Notes under the pieces: generated by a model | What the model was told of the DNA's origin: nothing | Seen by the model: only the letters and a program-made list of their open reading frames with translations | The model's database searches: none | Assembly: GCF_964212655.1 (NCBI RefSeq) | Contig: NZ_OZ156465.1 | Span: forward strand, 3,720,001-3,784,000 | Direction of reading: 5' to 3' | Length of the DNA stretch: 64,000 nt | DNA from: Candidatus Thiodiazotropha sp. LNASS1 | Lineage (GTDB): Bacteria > Pseudomonadota > Gammaproteobacteria > Chromatiales > Chromatiaceae | In this document: positions 27,412-36,827 of the stretch, piece by piece | Layout of the letters: each line of letters starts with the position of its first letter | Position numbering within the stretch: position 1 is the first letter of the stretch | Made by a program: the position numbers and the translations under genes

Positions 27412-27927
27412 TCAGAAATTGTCGGTGGAGGTGAAGAGACCGACACGCAGGTCCTTCGCGGAATAGATCTCACGGCCATCGACCTTCATCACCCCGTCGG
27501 CCACACCCAAAACCAGCTTACGGGCTATCACCCGCTTGATGTTGATGTGGTAGGTAACCTGCCTGGCAGTGGGCAACACCTGGCCGGTAAACTTCACTTC
27601 ACCGACGCCGAGCGCCCGACCGTGTCCCGGATTACCAATCCAGGCGAGAAAGAAGCCCACCATCTGCCACATGGCATCGAGTCCGAGGCAGCCCGGCATC
27701 ACCGGATCACCGGGAAAATGGCAATCGAAGAACCACAGATCGGGTTGGATATCGAGTTCGGCCAGGATCTCGCCCTTGTTGAATTCCCCGCCGTCATCCG
27801 TGATTTTGATGATACGGTCCATCATCAACATATTGGGTGTCGGCAGCTGAGCATTGCCTGGACCAAACATATCACCATGGCCGCAACTCAACAGCTCATC
27901 GCGGTTGTAAGCGTTTTGTCTGGTCAT
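27412..27927 (-). CDS. fabA: 3-hydroxydecanoyl-[ACP] dehydratase/isomerase
   Basis: 171 residues, one shorter than E. coli FabA. The hot-dog fold catalytic His is in [22 protein letters not shown] and the catalytic Asp is in the same helix (GLDA). It introduces the cis double bond during unsaturated fatty acid synthesis. The start at ATG 27927 matches the family; upstream in-frame residues to 27978 do not. The partner fabB is not in the window; the next gene downstream is nupC instead. Confidence 0.95.
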   Translation of the reverse strand: MTRQNAYNRDELLSCGHGDMFGPGNAQLPTPNMLMMDRIIKITDDGGEFNKGEILAELDIQPDLWFFDCHFPGDPVMPGCLGLDAMWQMVGFFLAWIGNPGHGRALGVGEVKFTGQVLPTARQVTYHINIKRVIARKLVLGVADGVMKVDGREIYSAKDLRVGLFTSTDNF

Positions 27928-28311
27928 CTTGGTTCTGCCTCTCTGTGAAATCGCCCGGTGCGGGTATAAAAGCGGCATAGTTTCCCCGCTTCAGCGGTAA
28001 GCTGTCAAATCCCCGTCCCTGTTCTTTGCGGTAGTCCTATAGTTATTACTCCGCAAAACCGCTAAGGGACGCCGATCACCGCCAATGAACGCAAATGTTA
28101 TCCCATGTTCAGGTTCACTGAGTCTCCGCCTGTTCTGAAAAACCTTCAATGGATAGCTGGCAACGCATATCAAAGGATCCAGACCTCTAACCGAAGTTAA
28201 GTGCCAATCCTATTGATCTATAAACCGCACGCTAAACAATTTTTTTCACGTACTTTGGCTTTTGTTGTTTGTTTGCGGTGATCGGTGTCCATTCGTGGGT
28301 TGATTTATATC
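27928..28311. repeat. Intergenic repeat element with inverted ends between proS and fabA
   Basis: 384 bases without a gene. Bases 28067-28082 and 28275-28290 are inverted copies of each other with 15 of 16 bases matching (GCGGTGATCGGYGTCC). Next to the left copy is CCAATGAACGCAAATG, related to CGTTCATTTGCGG found in other gaps. The 224-base unit between the ends is AT-rich and holds no open frame. This may be a non-autonomous mobile or decayed repeat, or a structured RNA at the proS 3' end. Confidence 0.55.
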
Positions 28312-30024
28312 TCATCGATCAAGGATGAATCCGACAATCTCCTCGAGGGGAATAAAGCTGTTCTCACTCTCCTGGCGTCCCCGGTACTCCACCTTGCCTC
28401 CGTCGAGGGATTTTTCACCTACCACGATGCGGTGGGGGATGCCGATCAACTCCATGTCGGCGAACATGAAACCGGGGCGCACGCTGCGGTCGTCGAGCAG
28501 TACCTGGATGCCGGCGGCCTGCAGATCGGCGTACAGCTTCTCCACTGTCTCCCGCACCCGCTGGGATTTATCCATCTTCATGGGGCAGAGGGCGACCTGG
28601 AAGGGGGCCAGGGCGGTAGGCCATGCGATACCCTTGTCGTCGTGGTGCTGTTCAATGGCGGCTGCCACCACACGGGTGACGCCGATGCCGTAGCAGCCCA
28701 TGGTCATTACCACCGCCTTGCCATTCTCGTCGAGAACGGTGGCATTCATGGCGTCGCTGTACTTCTTACCGAGCTGAAAGATGTGGCCCACCTCGATGCC
28801 ACGGGCGATAGTGAGTATGCCCTGACCGTCGGGGCTGGGATCGCCCTCCCGCACGTTGCGAAGATCGGCAATCTCCGTCGGCTCCGGCAGGTCGCGGCCC
28901 CAGTTGATACCGAAGTAGTGTTTGCCGTCCTGATTGGCGCCGGCGCTGAAGTCGGCCATCTTGGCCACCGTGCGGTCGACGATATAGGGAATCGGCAGCT
29001 TGACCGGACCGAGGGAGCCGGGGCCGGCACCGATGGCGGCGCGGATTTCCGCCTCCTCGGCGAACTGCAATGGGGAGGCCGCCTGGGTCAGCTTGTCCGC
29101 CTTGATCTCGTTCAGGTCGTGGTCGCCACGCACCAGCAGGGCCACCAGTTCGGTATCCATCTCCTCCGATGCTTTTACTACCAGGGTCTTGACTGTCTTC
29201 TCGATGGGCTGGTCGAACTGTGCCACCAGCTCCTGGATGGTCTTGGCGTCCGGGGTGTCGACCAGGGTCATCTCCATACCGGGTGCCGGACGCTCCCCCA
29301 CCGGTGCAACCGCCTCGGCCAGCTCCACGTTGGCGGCGTAGTCGCTGATGGTGGAGAAGGCGATGGCGTCCTCGCCCGATTCGGCCAGCACGTGGAACTC
29401 ATGAGAGCCGCTGCCGCCGATGCTGCCGGTATCAGCCGCCACCGGGCGGAAATCGAGGCCGCAACGGCTGAAGATGCGGGAGTAGGTTTGGTGCATCACC
29501 TCGTAGGTCTGCTGCAGGGAGTCCTGGTTAAGGTGGAAGGAGTAGGCGTCCTTCATGAGGAACTCGCGGGCGCGCATGACGCCGAAGCGGGGGCGTATCT
29601 CATCCCGGAATTTGGTCTGGATCTGGTAGAAGTTGACCGGCAGTTGTTTGTAACTGCGCAGCTCGTTTCGCGCCAGCTCTGTGATGATCTCCTCGTGTGT
29701 GGGGCCGTAGCAAAACTCCCGCTGGTGGCGGTCGTGCAGGCGCAGCAGCTCAGGGCCGTACTGCTCCCAGCGGCCCGATTCCTGCCATAGTTCGGCGGGC
29801 TGCACTGTCGGCATCAGCACTTCCAGGGCACCGGCCCGGTCCATCTCCTCGCGCACGATGTTCTCCACCCTGCGCAGTACCCTCAGGCCCAGGGGGAGCC
29901 AGGTGTAGAGACCGGCCGCCAACTTGCGGATCAAACCGGCACGCAACATCAACTTATGGCTTGCGGTCTCGGCATCGGCGGGTGTCTCCTTGACGGTGTG
30001 TAGAGGGAAGTTTGAAGTACGCAT
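28312..30024 (-). CDS. proS: Proline--tRNA ligase (bacterial type)
   Basis: 570 residues, the long bacterial ProRS form. Class II motifs are visible: motif 1 around [27 protein letters not shown], motif 2 [25 protein letters not shown], and motif 3 [20 protein letters not shown]. Between them (about 220-400) lies the editing INS domain that clears alanyl-tRNA. The C-terminal anticodon-binding domain ends at IVGFILDR. It charges tRNA-Pro in the cytoplasm. The opposite strand has a long open frame that is only the shadow of this GC-biased gene. Confidence 0.96.
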   Translation of the reverse strand: MRTSNFPLHTVKETPADAETASHKLMLRAGLIRKLAAGLYTWLPLGLRVLRRVENIVREEMDRAGALEVLMPTVQPAELWQESGRWEQYGPELLRLHDRHQREFCYGPTHEEIITELARNELRSYKQLPVNFYQIQTKFRDEIRPRFGVMRAREFLMKDAYSFHLNQDSLQQTYEVMHQTYSRIFSRCGLDFRPVAADTGSIGGSGSHEFHVLAESGEDAIAFSTISDYAANVELAEAVAPVGERPAPGMEMTLVDTPDAKTIQELVAQFDQPIEKTVKTLVVKASEEMDTELVALLVRGDHDLNEIKADKLTQAASPLQFAEEAEIRAAIGAGPGSLGPVKLPIPYIVDRTVAKMADFSAGANQDGKHYFGINWGRDLPEPTEIADLRNVREGDPSPDGQGILTIARGIEVGHIFQLGKKYSDAMNATVLDENGKAVVMTMGCYGIGVTRVVAAAIEQHHDDKGIAWPTALAPFQVALCPMKMDKSQRVRETVEKLYADLQAAGIQVLLDDRSVRPGFMFADMELIGIPHRIVVGEKSLDGGKVEYRGRQESENSFIPLEEIVGFILDR

Positions 30025-30143
30025 GGGTCTGGCTCGGCCTGGTAGTGAAAAGGCGTGATTCTATCCCGCTTCGGGTGGCGGGTCACGGCCGGAGAGGTAT
30101 TTGAGTGTGTATGTGGGCGAATAAATCGAACCGCCGACGGTCC

Positions 30144-30488
30144 TTAGAAGGTCGAGGAGTTCCAGCCCCATTGATGGCGTTCAGCGGCGCTGAACTCTAT
30201 GTAAACCCTGTCGGGAGATATGGACAGTTGCCGCTCCATCAGCTGACATAAGGCGTTGGATATCTGCCGTGTCTGATCATCCGGAAGGCCAATGCTTTTC
30301 AGCTCCAGATAGGCCAGCGCGTCACGGCTGCCCGCAAACAGCATTTGAGGGTTGTGTTCGATGCTGACCATGACATACCGCTCGGGTTTACCAAGGACGG
30401 CTGCCACTGATTCAGAGGCATGCTTAAGCAACTGGTCCAGCCTGTCCTGGTCGATAGGCTGATTTGTGGTGATCTTGAGCAGCGGCAT
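30144..30488 (-). CDS. MIF/phenylpyruvate tautomerase-related protein
   Basis: 114 residues of the tautomerase superfamily. The initiator Met is followed by Pro2, the catalytic base after Met removal (PLLKITTNQPID). Family strand YVMVSIEHNPQMLFAG and C-terminal SPDRVYIEFSAAERHQWGWN match macrophage-inhibitory-factor-like proteins, including the Gly-Trp-Asn close. It would catalyse keto-enol tautomerisation; the natural substrate is unknown. It begins 6 bases after the stop of the DUF4124 gene, so the two are co-transcribed. Confidence 0.9.
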   Translation of the reverse strand: MPLLKITTNQPIDQDRLDQLLKHASESVAAVLGKPERYVMVSIEHNPQMLFAGSRDALAYLELKSIGLPDDQTRQISNALCQLMERQLSISPDRVYIEFSAAERHQWGWNSSTF

Positions 30489-30494
30489 CTATGG

Positions 30495-30938
30495 TTACCT
30501 TTTGCAGTGCTCTTTGATCTGTTCCCTCGCCTGCTGCATCTTCTTTTGGCGATCCTCCTCGGTCAGGCGGACATAGCCATCCTCAGTCTTGTACAGACGG
30601 TTCCCCAAGGCCGTGAGCTGCTCCAGATTCTTTCGGGCAGTATTACAGTTTTTCCTGTTTTCAGCTTTGATTTCAGCCTGCTCTTTCTTCTGCGCCTTTT
30701 TCAGTGCCCTGTCTTCGGCACTGTCTGCCAGTCTTTGCCGCAGTTCTTCAAGTTGCTTTTTTGAATCGAAGCCACTGCCCGCGGGTGTAGTCCTTATCTT
30801 CACGGTTTCAGCTTTGACGTCCGGTGGTGGTGATTGTGAGTAGGTTACCACGCCCTCTTCGTTGACCCAGCGATAGGTTTCAGCGGAAGCGACGGTTAAA
30901 AATGGAAGTAATAGCGCGAGTAAAAGTGTCTGTTTCAC
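30495..30938 (-). CDS. DUF4124-domain periplasmic protein with coiled coil
   Basis: 147 residues from a GTG start. A signal peptide (about 1-19, ending TVASA) leads to the DUF4124 motif ETYRWVNEEGVVTYSQSPPP, a small beta domain. Then follows a long Lys/Glu/Gln-rich helix (about 60-147) likely to be coiled coil, ending EHCKR. AGGGA stands eight bases before GTG 30938; an upstream methionine pair at 30965 lacks a ribosome site and lengthens the N-region. Function unknown. Confidence 0.85.
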   Translation of the reverse strand: MKQTLLLALLLPFLTVASAETYRWVNEEGVVTYSQSPPPDVKAETVKIRTTPAGSGFDSKKQLEELRQRLADSAEDRALKKAQKKEQAEIKAENRKNCNTARKNLEQLTALGNRLYKTEDGYVRLTEEDRQKKMQQAREQIKEHCKR

Positions 30939-31048
30939 GGATTGGATCCCTGTGTCATACATCATTGATCAGGATCATTATGGAGCATGTTACCCGAATG
31001 GCAAGTAATGAGAGAAGCTGAAAGTACAAAATGAGAGGGGATATCCGC

Positions 31049-31077
31049 TTGACCTATAAAGGTAGTATTAGTATTTT
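31049..31077 (+). promoter_or_regulatory. Candidate sigma-70 promoter of ilvBNC
   Basis: TTGACC (31049-31054) and TATTTT (31072-31077) are separated by 17 bases, about 60 bases upstream of the chosen ilvB start. The spacing is ideal and both hexamers are close to consensus. Confidence 0.6.
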
Positions 31078-31136
31078 GCACTGTTTCTATAAGTTTAGTG
31101 TCCGAAAAGACAATCGGCGCAATTGGAGGCCTCAAG

Positions 31137-32855
31137 GTGGAACTCAGCGGTGGCGAGATCATCGTTCAATGTTTGAAAGATGAGGGTGTGGAGCATGTGT
31201 TCGGTTATCCGGGCGGTGCTGTACTGCATATCTACGACGCTATTTTCAAACAGAAGGATGTGAAACATATCCTGGTGCGCCACGAACAGGCGGCGGGACA
31301 CGCGGCCGACGGCTATGCGCGCGCCACCGGCAAACCGGGCGTCGTTCTGGTGACCTCCGGCCCGGGGGCAACCAATGCGGTGACTGGCATTGCCACGGCC
31401 TTCATGGACTCAATCCCGATGGTAATTCTTACCGGCCAGGTCCCGACGCCGGTGATCGGCAGTGATGCGTTTCAGGAAGTCGATACGGTTGGCATTACAC
31501 GCCCCTGCGTGAAGCACAACTTTCTGGTCAAGCGGCTGGAAGATCTGGCCGAGACCATCAAGAAGGCCTTCTACATCGCCACCAGCGGCCGTCCCGGGCC
31601 GGTCGTGGTCGATATACCCAAGGATGTGACGGATCCTGGGATCAAGATTCCCTATAAATATCCCAACAAGGTCAAGATGCGCTCCTACAATCCGGTGATC
31701 AAAGGCCATCTTGGGCAGATCAAGAAAGCGGTCAAGATCATGATGGAGGCCGAGCGCCCGGTCTTCTATACCGGTGGCGGGGTGGTGTTGGACGATGCCG
31801 CCAAACCGCTGACCGACCTCGTGGACAAGCTGGGGTTTCCGATCACCCAGACCCTGATGGGATTGGGGGCCTATCCGGGTAGTGGCAGGAACTTCCTCGG
31901 TATGCTCGGCATGCATGGCACCTACGAAGCGAATATGGCGATGCACGAGACCGACGTGCTGATCGCTGTCGGCGCCCGTTTCGATGACCGGGTCACCGGC
32001 CATGTAAAACAGTTTTGCCCGGATGCAACCATCATCCATATCGATATCGATCCTTCATCGATCTCCAAGAACGTCCGTGTCGACGTACCCATCGTGGGTC
32101 CGGTCAAACAGGTGCTTCGGGACATGCTGAAGGTGGTCGACGAAGGTGATGTGCAACCCGGGAAGCAAGCCTTGAAACAGTGGTGGGAGCAGATCGAAAA
32201 ATGGCGCTCTATGGATTGTCTGAAGTATGACCAGAAGAGCGAGCAGATAAAGCCGCAGCATGCGGTCGAGATACTGCACAAGGTCACCAAGGGAGACGCC
32301 TATGTGACTTCCGATGTGGGTCAGCACCAGATGTTCGCAGCGCAATTCTATCGTTTCGACAAGCCGCGACGTTGGATCAACTCGGGAGGGCTCGGCACCA
32401 TGGGTTTCGGCCTGCCCGCGGCGATGGGGGTTCAGATGGCCTTTCCGAAGGCCGAGGTGGCGGTGGTCACCGGCGAATCGAGTATCCAGATGTGTATCCA
32501 GGAGTTGGCGACCTGCCTTCAATACGAGCTGCCGATAAAGATAATTTTGCTGAATAACGGATATATGGGCATGGTGCGGCAGTGGCAGGAGTTTTTCTAC
32601 GAGAGCCGCTACTCCCAGTCCGGCATGAGCGTGACACCGGATTTCGTCAAATTGACCGAGTCCTACGGTCACGTGGGCATGCGTGTTGATAAAACGAAGG
32701 ATCTGGAGGGAGCGATGAAGGAGGCCTTCTCTCTCAAGGACCGGCTGGTCTTCCTGGATGTGGTGGTCGATCCCTCGGAGAATGTCTATCCGATGATTGC
32801 GGCAGGCAAGGGGCATCATGAGATGTATCTGTCACCCGGGAGTGAGTTGGTCTGA
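31137..32855 (+). CDS. ilvB: Acetolactate synthase large (catalytic) subunit
   Basis: 572 residues from GTG 31137, matching the usual length and family opening ([27 protein letters not shown]). GGAGG stands seven bases upstream; an in-frame GTG at 31098 would add 13 residues. The ThDP-activating glutamate lies in [16 protein letters not shown]. The ThDP/Mg site is GESSIQM...[15 protein letters not shown] replaces the common GDG, as in the acetohydroxyacid synthase family variants GDASF/GDGSF, and should be noted. The enzyme makes acetolactate or acetohydroxybutyrate for valine, leucine and isoleucine. The stop overlaps the ilvN start. Confidence 0.95.
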   Translation: MELSGGEIIVQCLKDEGVEHVFGYPGGAVLHIYDAIFKQKDVKHILVRHEQAAGHAADGYARATGKPGVVLVTSGPGATNAVTGIATAFMDSIPMVILTGQVPTPVIGSDAFQEVDTVGITRPCVKHNFLVKRLEDLAETIKKAFYIATSGRPGPVVVDIPKDVTDPGIKIPYKYPNKVKMRSYNPVIKGHLGQIKKAVKIMMEAERPVFYTGGGVVLDDAAKPLTDLVDKLGFPITQTLMGLGAYPGSGRNFLGMLGMHGTYEANMAMHETDVLIAVGARFDDRVTGHVKQFCPDATIIHIDIDPSSISKNVRVDVPIVGPVKQVLRDMLKVVDEGDVQPGKQALKQWWEQIEKWRSMDCLKYDQKSEQIKPQHAVEILHKVTKGDAYVTSDVGQHQMFAAQFYRFDKPRRWINSGGLGTMGFGLPAAMGVQMAFPKAEVAVVTGESSIQMCIQELATCLQYELPIKIILLNNGYMGMVRQWQEFFYESRYSQSGMSVTPDFVKLTESYGHVGMRVDKTKDLEGAMKEAFSLKDRLVFLDVVVDPSENVYPMIAAGKGHHEMYLSPGSELV

Positions 32856-33346
32856 TGAGACATATCATATCTATTCTATTGGAGAATGAGTCCGGCGCAC
32901 TGGCACGGGTGGCAAATCTGTTCTCAGCGCGCGGCTACAACATCGAATCGTTGACGGTGGCGCCCACCGAGGATCTGAGTCTCTCCCGCATGACCCTGGT
33001 AACCAGCGGTAGTGACGAGATCATTGAACAGATCACCAAGCAGTTGAATAAGCTGATCGACACGGTAAAGCTTGTCGATCTCACCGAAGGCAGCCATATC
33101 GAACGTGAGATGATGATGATCAAGCTGCGGGCGGAACGTACCCAGCGTGAGGAGATCAAGCGCCTGGTGGATATATTCCGCGGCAAGATCATCGATGTCA
33201 CCGACACCAGTTACACCGTCGAGCTGACGGGTGCGGCGAGCAAACTGAATGCCTTTATCGAAGCGGTGGACGAAGATCTGATCATCGAGGTGGTGCGCAC
33301 CGGTCCCTCGGGCATCGGCCGCGGACCGAAGGGGCTGGGGCTCTGA
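32855..33346 (+). CDS. ilvN: Acetolactate synthase small (regulatory) subunit
   Basis: 163 residues: an N-terminal ACT domain ([30 protein letters not shown]) that binds valine for feedback inhibition, and a C-terminal half that contacts the catalytic subunit (RTGPSGIGRGPKGLGL end). The ATG overlaps the ilvB stop (TGATGA), giving coupled, balanced production of the two subunits. Length and sequence match IlvH/IlvN of gammaproteobacteria. Confidence 0.96.
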   Translation: MRHIISILLENESGALARVANLFSARGYNIESLTVAPTEDLSLSRMTLVTSGSDEIIEQITKQLNKLIDTVKLVDLTEGSHIEREMMMIKLRAERTQREEIKRLVDIFRGKIIDVTDTSYTVELTGAASKLNAFIEAVDEDLIIEVVRTGPSGIGRGPKGLGL

Positions 33347-33378
33347 GGATAGTTTGTCATCTGCGACTTTCCAGATGC

Positions 33379-33396
33379 GGTGCGGCAAGCCGCACC
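33379..33396. repeat. Hairpin with stem GGTGCGGC between ilvN and ilvC
   Basis: A perfect 8-bp stem with an AA loop (33379-33386 with 33389-33396) in the 116-base gap. The same stem recurs after ilvC (34502-34522). Right after it, 33405-33417 is CGTTCATTTGCGG, a 13-base match to 45540-45552. Confidence 0.6.
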
Positions 33397-33435
33397 GTGT
33401 ATGACGTTCATTTGCGGCGTAAGACCAGAATATAA

Positions 33436-34479
<1,044 letters not shown>

Positions 34480-34501
34480 TCCATATTCAAGTATCCGGGT
34501 G

Positions 34502-34522
34502 GGGTGCGGCTCTGCCGCACCC
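34502..34522. repeat. Hairpin with stem GGGTGCGGC after ilvC
   Basis: A 9-bp perfect stem (34502-34510 with 34514-34522, loop TCT) lies between convergent ilvC and the DUF533 gene. It shares its GGTGCGGC core with the hairpin before ilvC. A second smaller hairpin (CGTACGA...CGTACG) follows at about 34538-34557. No T-tract. Confidence 0.55.
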
Positions 34523-34565
34523 TGAACCATACGAGCCGTACGAGCTTTCGCGTACGAAATTGCTT

Positions 34566-35345
34566 TCAGGTTCTATAGATGGATGGTGCGCCAAACTGTT
34601 CATGGATTTGATTGCTGACCTGAGGCGAGATTCGGATCGCCTGGGCAAGACTGTGCAGATATTGAGCTTCCGCCTGACTGTCTAGATCTATGGCCATCAG
34701 CGATATGGCATAGACTTGTTGCTCCAACCCTTGCGGTATGGAGCGAACGAATCCCTCCAGATCCAACGGCTGTGCAAGTTCATTGCGAACGAACTCGATC
34801 TCGTCCTGGGTAACCTCACCGAGCTTACCGAGAATCTTCTGCTGTTCTTCCTTGTCGACCTTGCCGTCGGCCTTGGCGGCATTGATCATGGCGCGAATCA
34901 TCAGGGCCGCCTGATCCGTCGCCTGCTGATAATCCATACCCTGGGGCAGATGATCGCTGGACTTGAAGTGGGTCACAGGCTGGGCGCCCTGCTGTCCGCC
35001 GAATTGGGACATGGCGGCACCCAGCAAACCTCCCAATCCCGCGCCTCCGGCGCCACCGCCAAGCAGACCGCCAAGCAGATCGGTGAGATCACCGCCGCCA
35101 GGCTGGCTGGATCGTGTCCTGCTGCCACCGCCCAGCAGGTCTCCGAGACCACCTGTTCCCGTTTGAGCACCCCCGCCACCCAGAACGCTGCCCAGGATAT
35201 TGCCGAGTCCACCACCAGTCGAGGTTTGGCCGCCTCCCATCATGGATCCGATAACCGAACCCAATATGTTGGAGCCGGAACCGCGGGACAAGACACCGCT
35301 GTTGAGTATGCTGCCAAGCAATTTAATCGCATCTATGTTAGCCAT
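34566..35345 (-). CDS. DUF533 / TerB-like protein with Gly-rich N-terminus
   Basis: 259 residues. The first 125 are strongly Gly/Leu/Ser-rich (GGGLGNILGSVLGGGGAQ and similar), a possible membrane-active or disordered region. The C-terminal half is the helical DUF533 domain, related to TerB: ATDQAALMIRAMINAAKADGKVDKEEQQKI, which resembles an acidic metal-binding loop. The family is widespread in proteobacteria, including E. coli YebE, and its role is unknown. Confidence 0.88.
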   Translation of the reverse strand: MANIDAIKLLGSILNSGVLSRGSGSNILGSVIGSMMGGGQTSTGGGLGNILGSVLGGGGAQTGTGGLGDLLGGGSRTRSSQPGGGDLTDLLGGLLGGGAGGAGLGGLLGAAMSQFGGQQGAQPVTHFKSSDHLPQGMDYQQATDQAALMIRAMINAAKADGKVDKEEQQKILGKLGEVTQDEIEFVRNELAQPLDLEGFVRSIPQGLEQQVYAISLMAIDLDSQAEAQYLHSLAQAIRISPQVSNQIHEQFGAPSIYRT

Positions 35346-35688
35346 TATTCATCATCCCATTTGTAGCTGTCATTACTCAGGTGGTTTCCGATATGCACAG
35401 TAAACGAACTGAGGCTGTAGCGACTGTATAATAGTACCCTGAAACCATGAAATAACGCTGATGCCGGTTATAACCGAAGTGAAATTCTCGAGAGCCTGTG
35501 AGCAAAGCCTTGGGTCGCTCCGCATCAATTCATTGATATACGATACACCTTGCCGTGTTGTGAGTCCCAGGGTGACATCAAAGTTAACAATTTAGCGCGT
35601 CTTGTCGATGAAATAAAACCCGCCTGGGCAAGGGTTTATGACATTCCGCGCTTAACGCGGGGAGATGATGAAAGTCTGGGGATTTTGA
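35346..35688. other. Gap between the DUF533 gene and the NarX-type kinase
   Basis: 343 bases. A 67-codon frame on the + strand (35550-35753) runs into the end of the kinase gene and is not protein-like enough to call. A short hairpin CCGCG...CGCGG occurs near 35647-35661, just before the kinase 3' end. Nothing else seen. Confidence 0.45.
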
Positions 35689-36450
35689 TCAAATGTCGCA
35701 GAGTGTCATTGTTCGAAGTGGAAAATACGCCTGAATTTCGACTCCCGAATTGACGGCGGTAGCGATTTCCAGTTTGCCGTTCACCGATTCCACCCTTTCG
35801 CGCATGCTCATTAATCCCAGGCCAAGCCCTTTGTGGATAGAGGCAATGTCGAATCCTATGCCATTGTCAATGACACTCAAGTGGACCGATTCATCTTGCA
35901 GGGAGAGTGTGACTCCGATTCGGCTTGCACGGGAGTATTTCAGGGCATTGTTTAATGATTCCTGTACGATGCGGTAGATTGCTGTTCTGTAAGCAACGGG
36001 TATCTGGTCCTCTTCAATCCTGTAATCGGTCACAATCTTTAAAGATGGGGAGGCCTGAGAGATCTGCCTGCATTGCCAGGAGATGGCCGCCAGGACACCG
36101 AGGTCATCGAGGATGGAGGGTCGAATGGCGCTGCATATGGACCTGACTTCACCAATCGCTTCTTTCACCATCGTTGAAATCTGTTGTAACGAGGCTTTGT
36201 GGTCATGTGGTGACAGGCTGGGGAATGAATTGCTGTCGTAATGATTCAGGCATTGTTTTACCTGCAATCCTATCGTAGTCAAAAGCTGCCCCAAGCCGTC
36301 ATGCAACTCTCGCGATAGTCTTTTTCTCTCCTCCTCTTCATTGATCGAAGATGAAGAAGAACTCTTCTGCCGCGTAGGAATTTTGTTTGTATCCGGTAAT
36401 TGAGAGTGAGTGAAGGCGTCACGAATTGTATTCTTTTTAGCTACCGACAT
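35689..36450 (-). CDS. Soluble NarX/NreB-type sensor histidine kinase
   Basis: 253 residues without membrane segments. After a 45-residue N-terminus with a six-serine run comes the HisKA_3 phosphoacceptor block RLSRELHDGLGQ (His50). The ATPase domain follows with the N-box QESLNNALKYS, the G1 box DNGIGF and the G2 box GLGLMSMRERV. There is no PAS, GAF or membrane sensor, so input must come from a partner protein or the N-terminus. No LuxR-type regulator, the usual partner of HisKA_3 kinases, is adjacent; the divergent REC-TPR regulator is the closest response regulator. Confidence 0.92.
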   Translation of the reverse strand: MSVAKKNTIRDAFTHSQLPDTNKIPTRQKSSSSSSINEEEERKRLSRELHDGLGQLLTTIGLQVKQCLNHYDSNSFPSLSPHDHKASLQQISTMVKEAIGEVRSICSAIRPSILDDLGVLAAISWQCRQISQASPSLKIVTDYRIEEDQIPVAYRTAIYRIVQESLNNALKYSRASRIGVTLSLQDESVHLSVIDNGIGFDIASIHKGLGLGLMSMRERVESVNGKLEIATAVNSGVEIQAYFPLRTMTLCDI

Positions 36451-36565
36451 TTTTTTCTCTTATTAGCGAACTTGAGCGGATCTACAGGTTCGAGGGTATT
36501 GCAATCCAATATATCCATTGGTTGATCAAATACTCTTTAACATGATGGATATAGCGTTTGTCCAT

Positions 36566-36589
36566 TTAACAGCTTGAGTGATCTGTTAA
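36566..36589. promoter_or_regulatory. Perfect dyad TTAACAG-N10-CTGTTAA
   Basis: Seven-base arms separated by ten bases, the size of an operator for a dimeric regulator, about 115 bases upstream of the kinase start. The regulator is unknown. Confidence 0.4.
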
Positions 36590-36701
36590 GTTAATTCCTT
36601 AAACAGGGCCGATGTTATGATCTGCTTATTGGTAAAGGTATTTTGGTGTTTAGTGTTGAGGAGTATTGGTAATAGAAATAGTCATCTTATTCGTAATCTA
36701 A

Positions 36702-36715
36702 TTGATCTAAATCAA
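36702..36715. promoter_or_regulatory. FNR/ANR-type binding site
   Basis: TTGATCTAAATCAA is an exact match to the consensus TTGAT-N4-ATCAA used by FNR, ANR and DNR. It lies about 112 bases before the REC-TPR start and about 250 bases before the divergent kinase start, so either operon could be controlled by oxygen or nitric oxide. Confidence 0.7.
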
Positions 36716-36827
36716 GAGAGTTTACAATTTCGTTTAAGCGCGTACAGGTTTACGCGATATGAGAATTATGTACCGAGGCGCTTTTCCTAGAGCCTCTCAT
36801 GCTTAACCAAGGGATAGATATATTCTC

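Larger units (their letters stand above)
36451..36827. promoter_or_regulatory. Divergent regulatory region of the kinase/REC-TPR pair
   Basis: 377 AT-rich bases between two divergent signalling genes. It holds a perfect FNR-type box (36702-36715) and a separate perfect dyad (36566-36589). No gene seen. Confidence 0.6.

Noticed and set aside
28285-29790. 501-codon open frame opposite proS
   Set aside because: It lies fully inside proS on the other strand and its composition is the mirror of a GC-biased coding gene; proS has all class II motifs.
35550-35753. 67-codon frame between DUF533 and the kinase
   Set aside because: It overlaps the kinase 3' end, has no ribosome site and no recognisable protein pattern.
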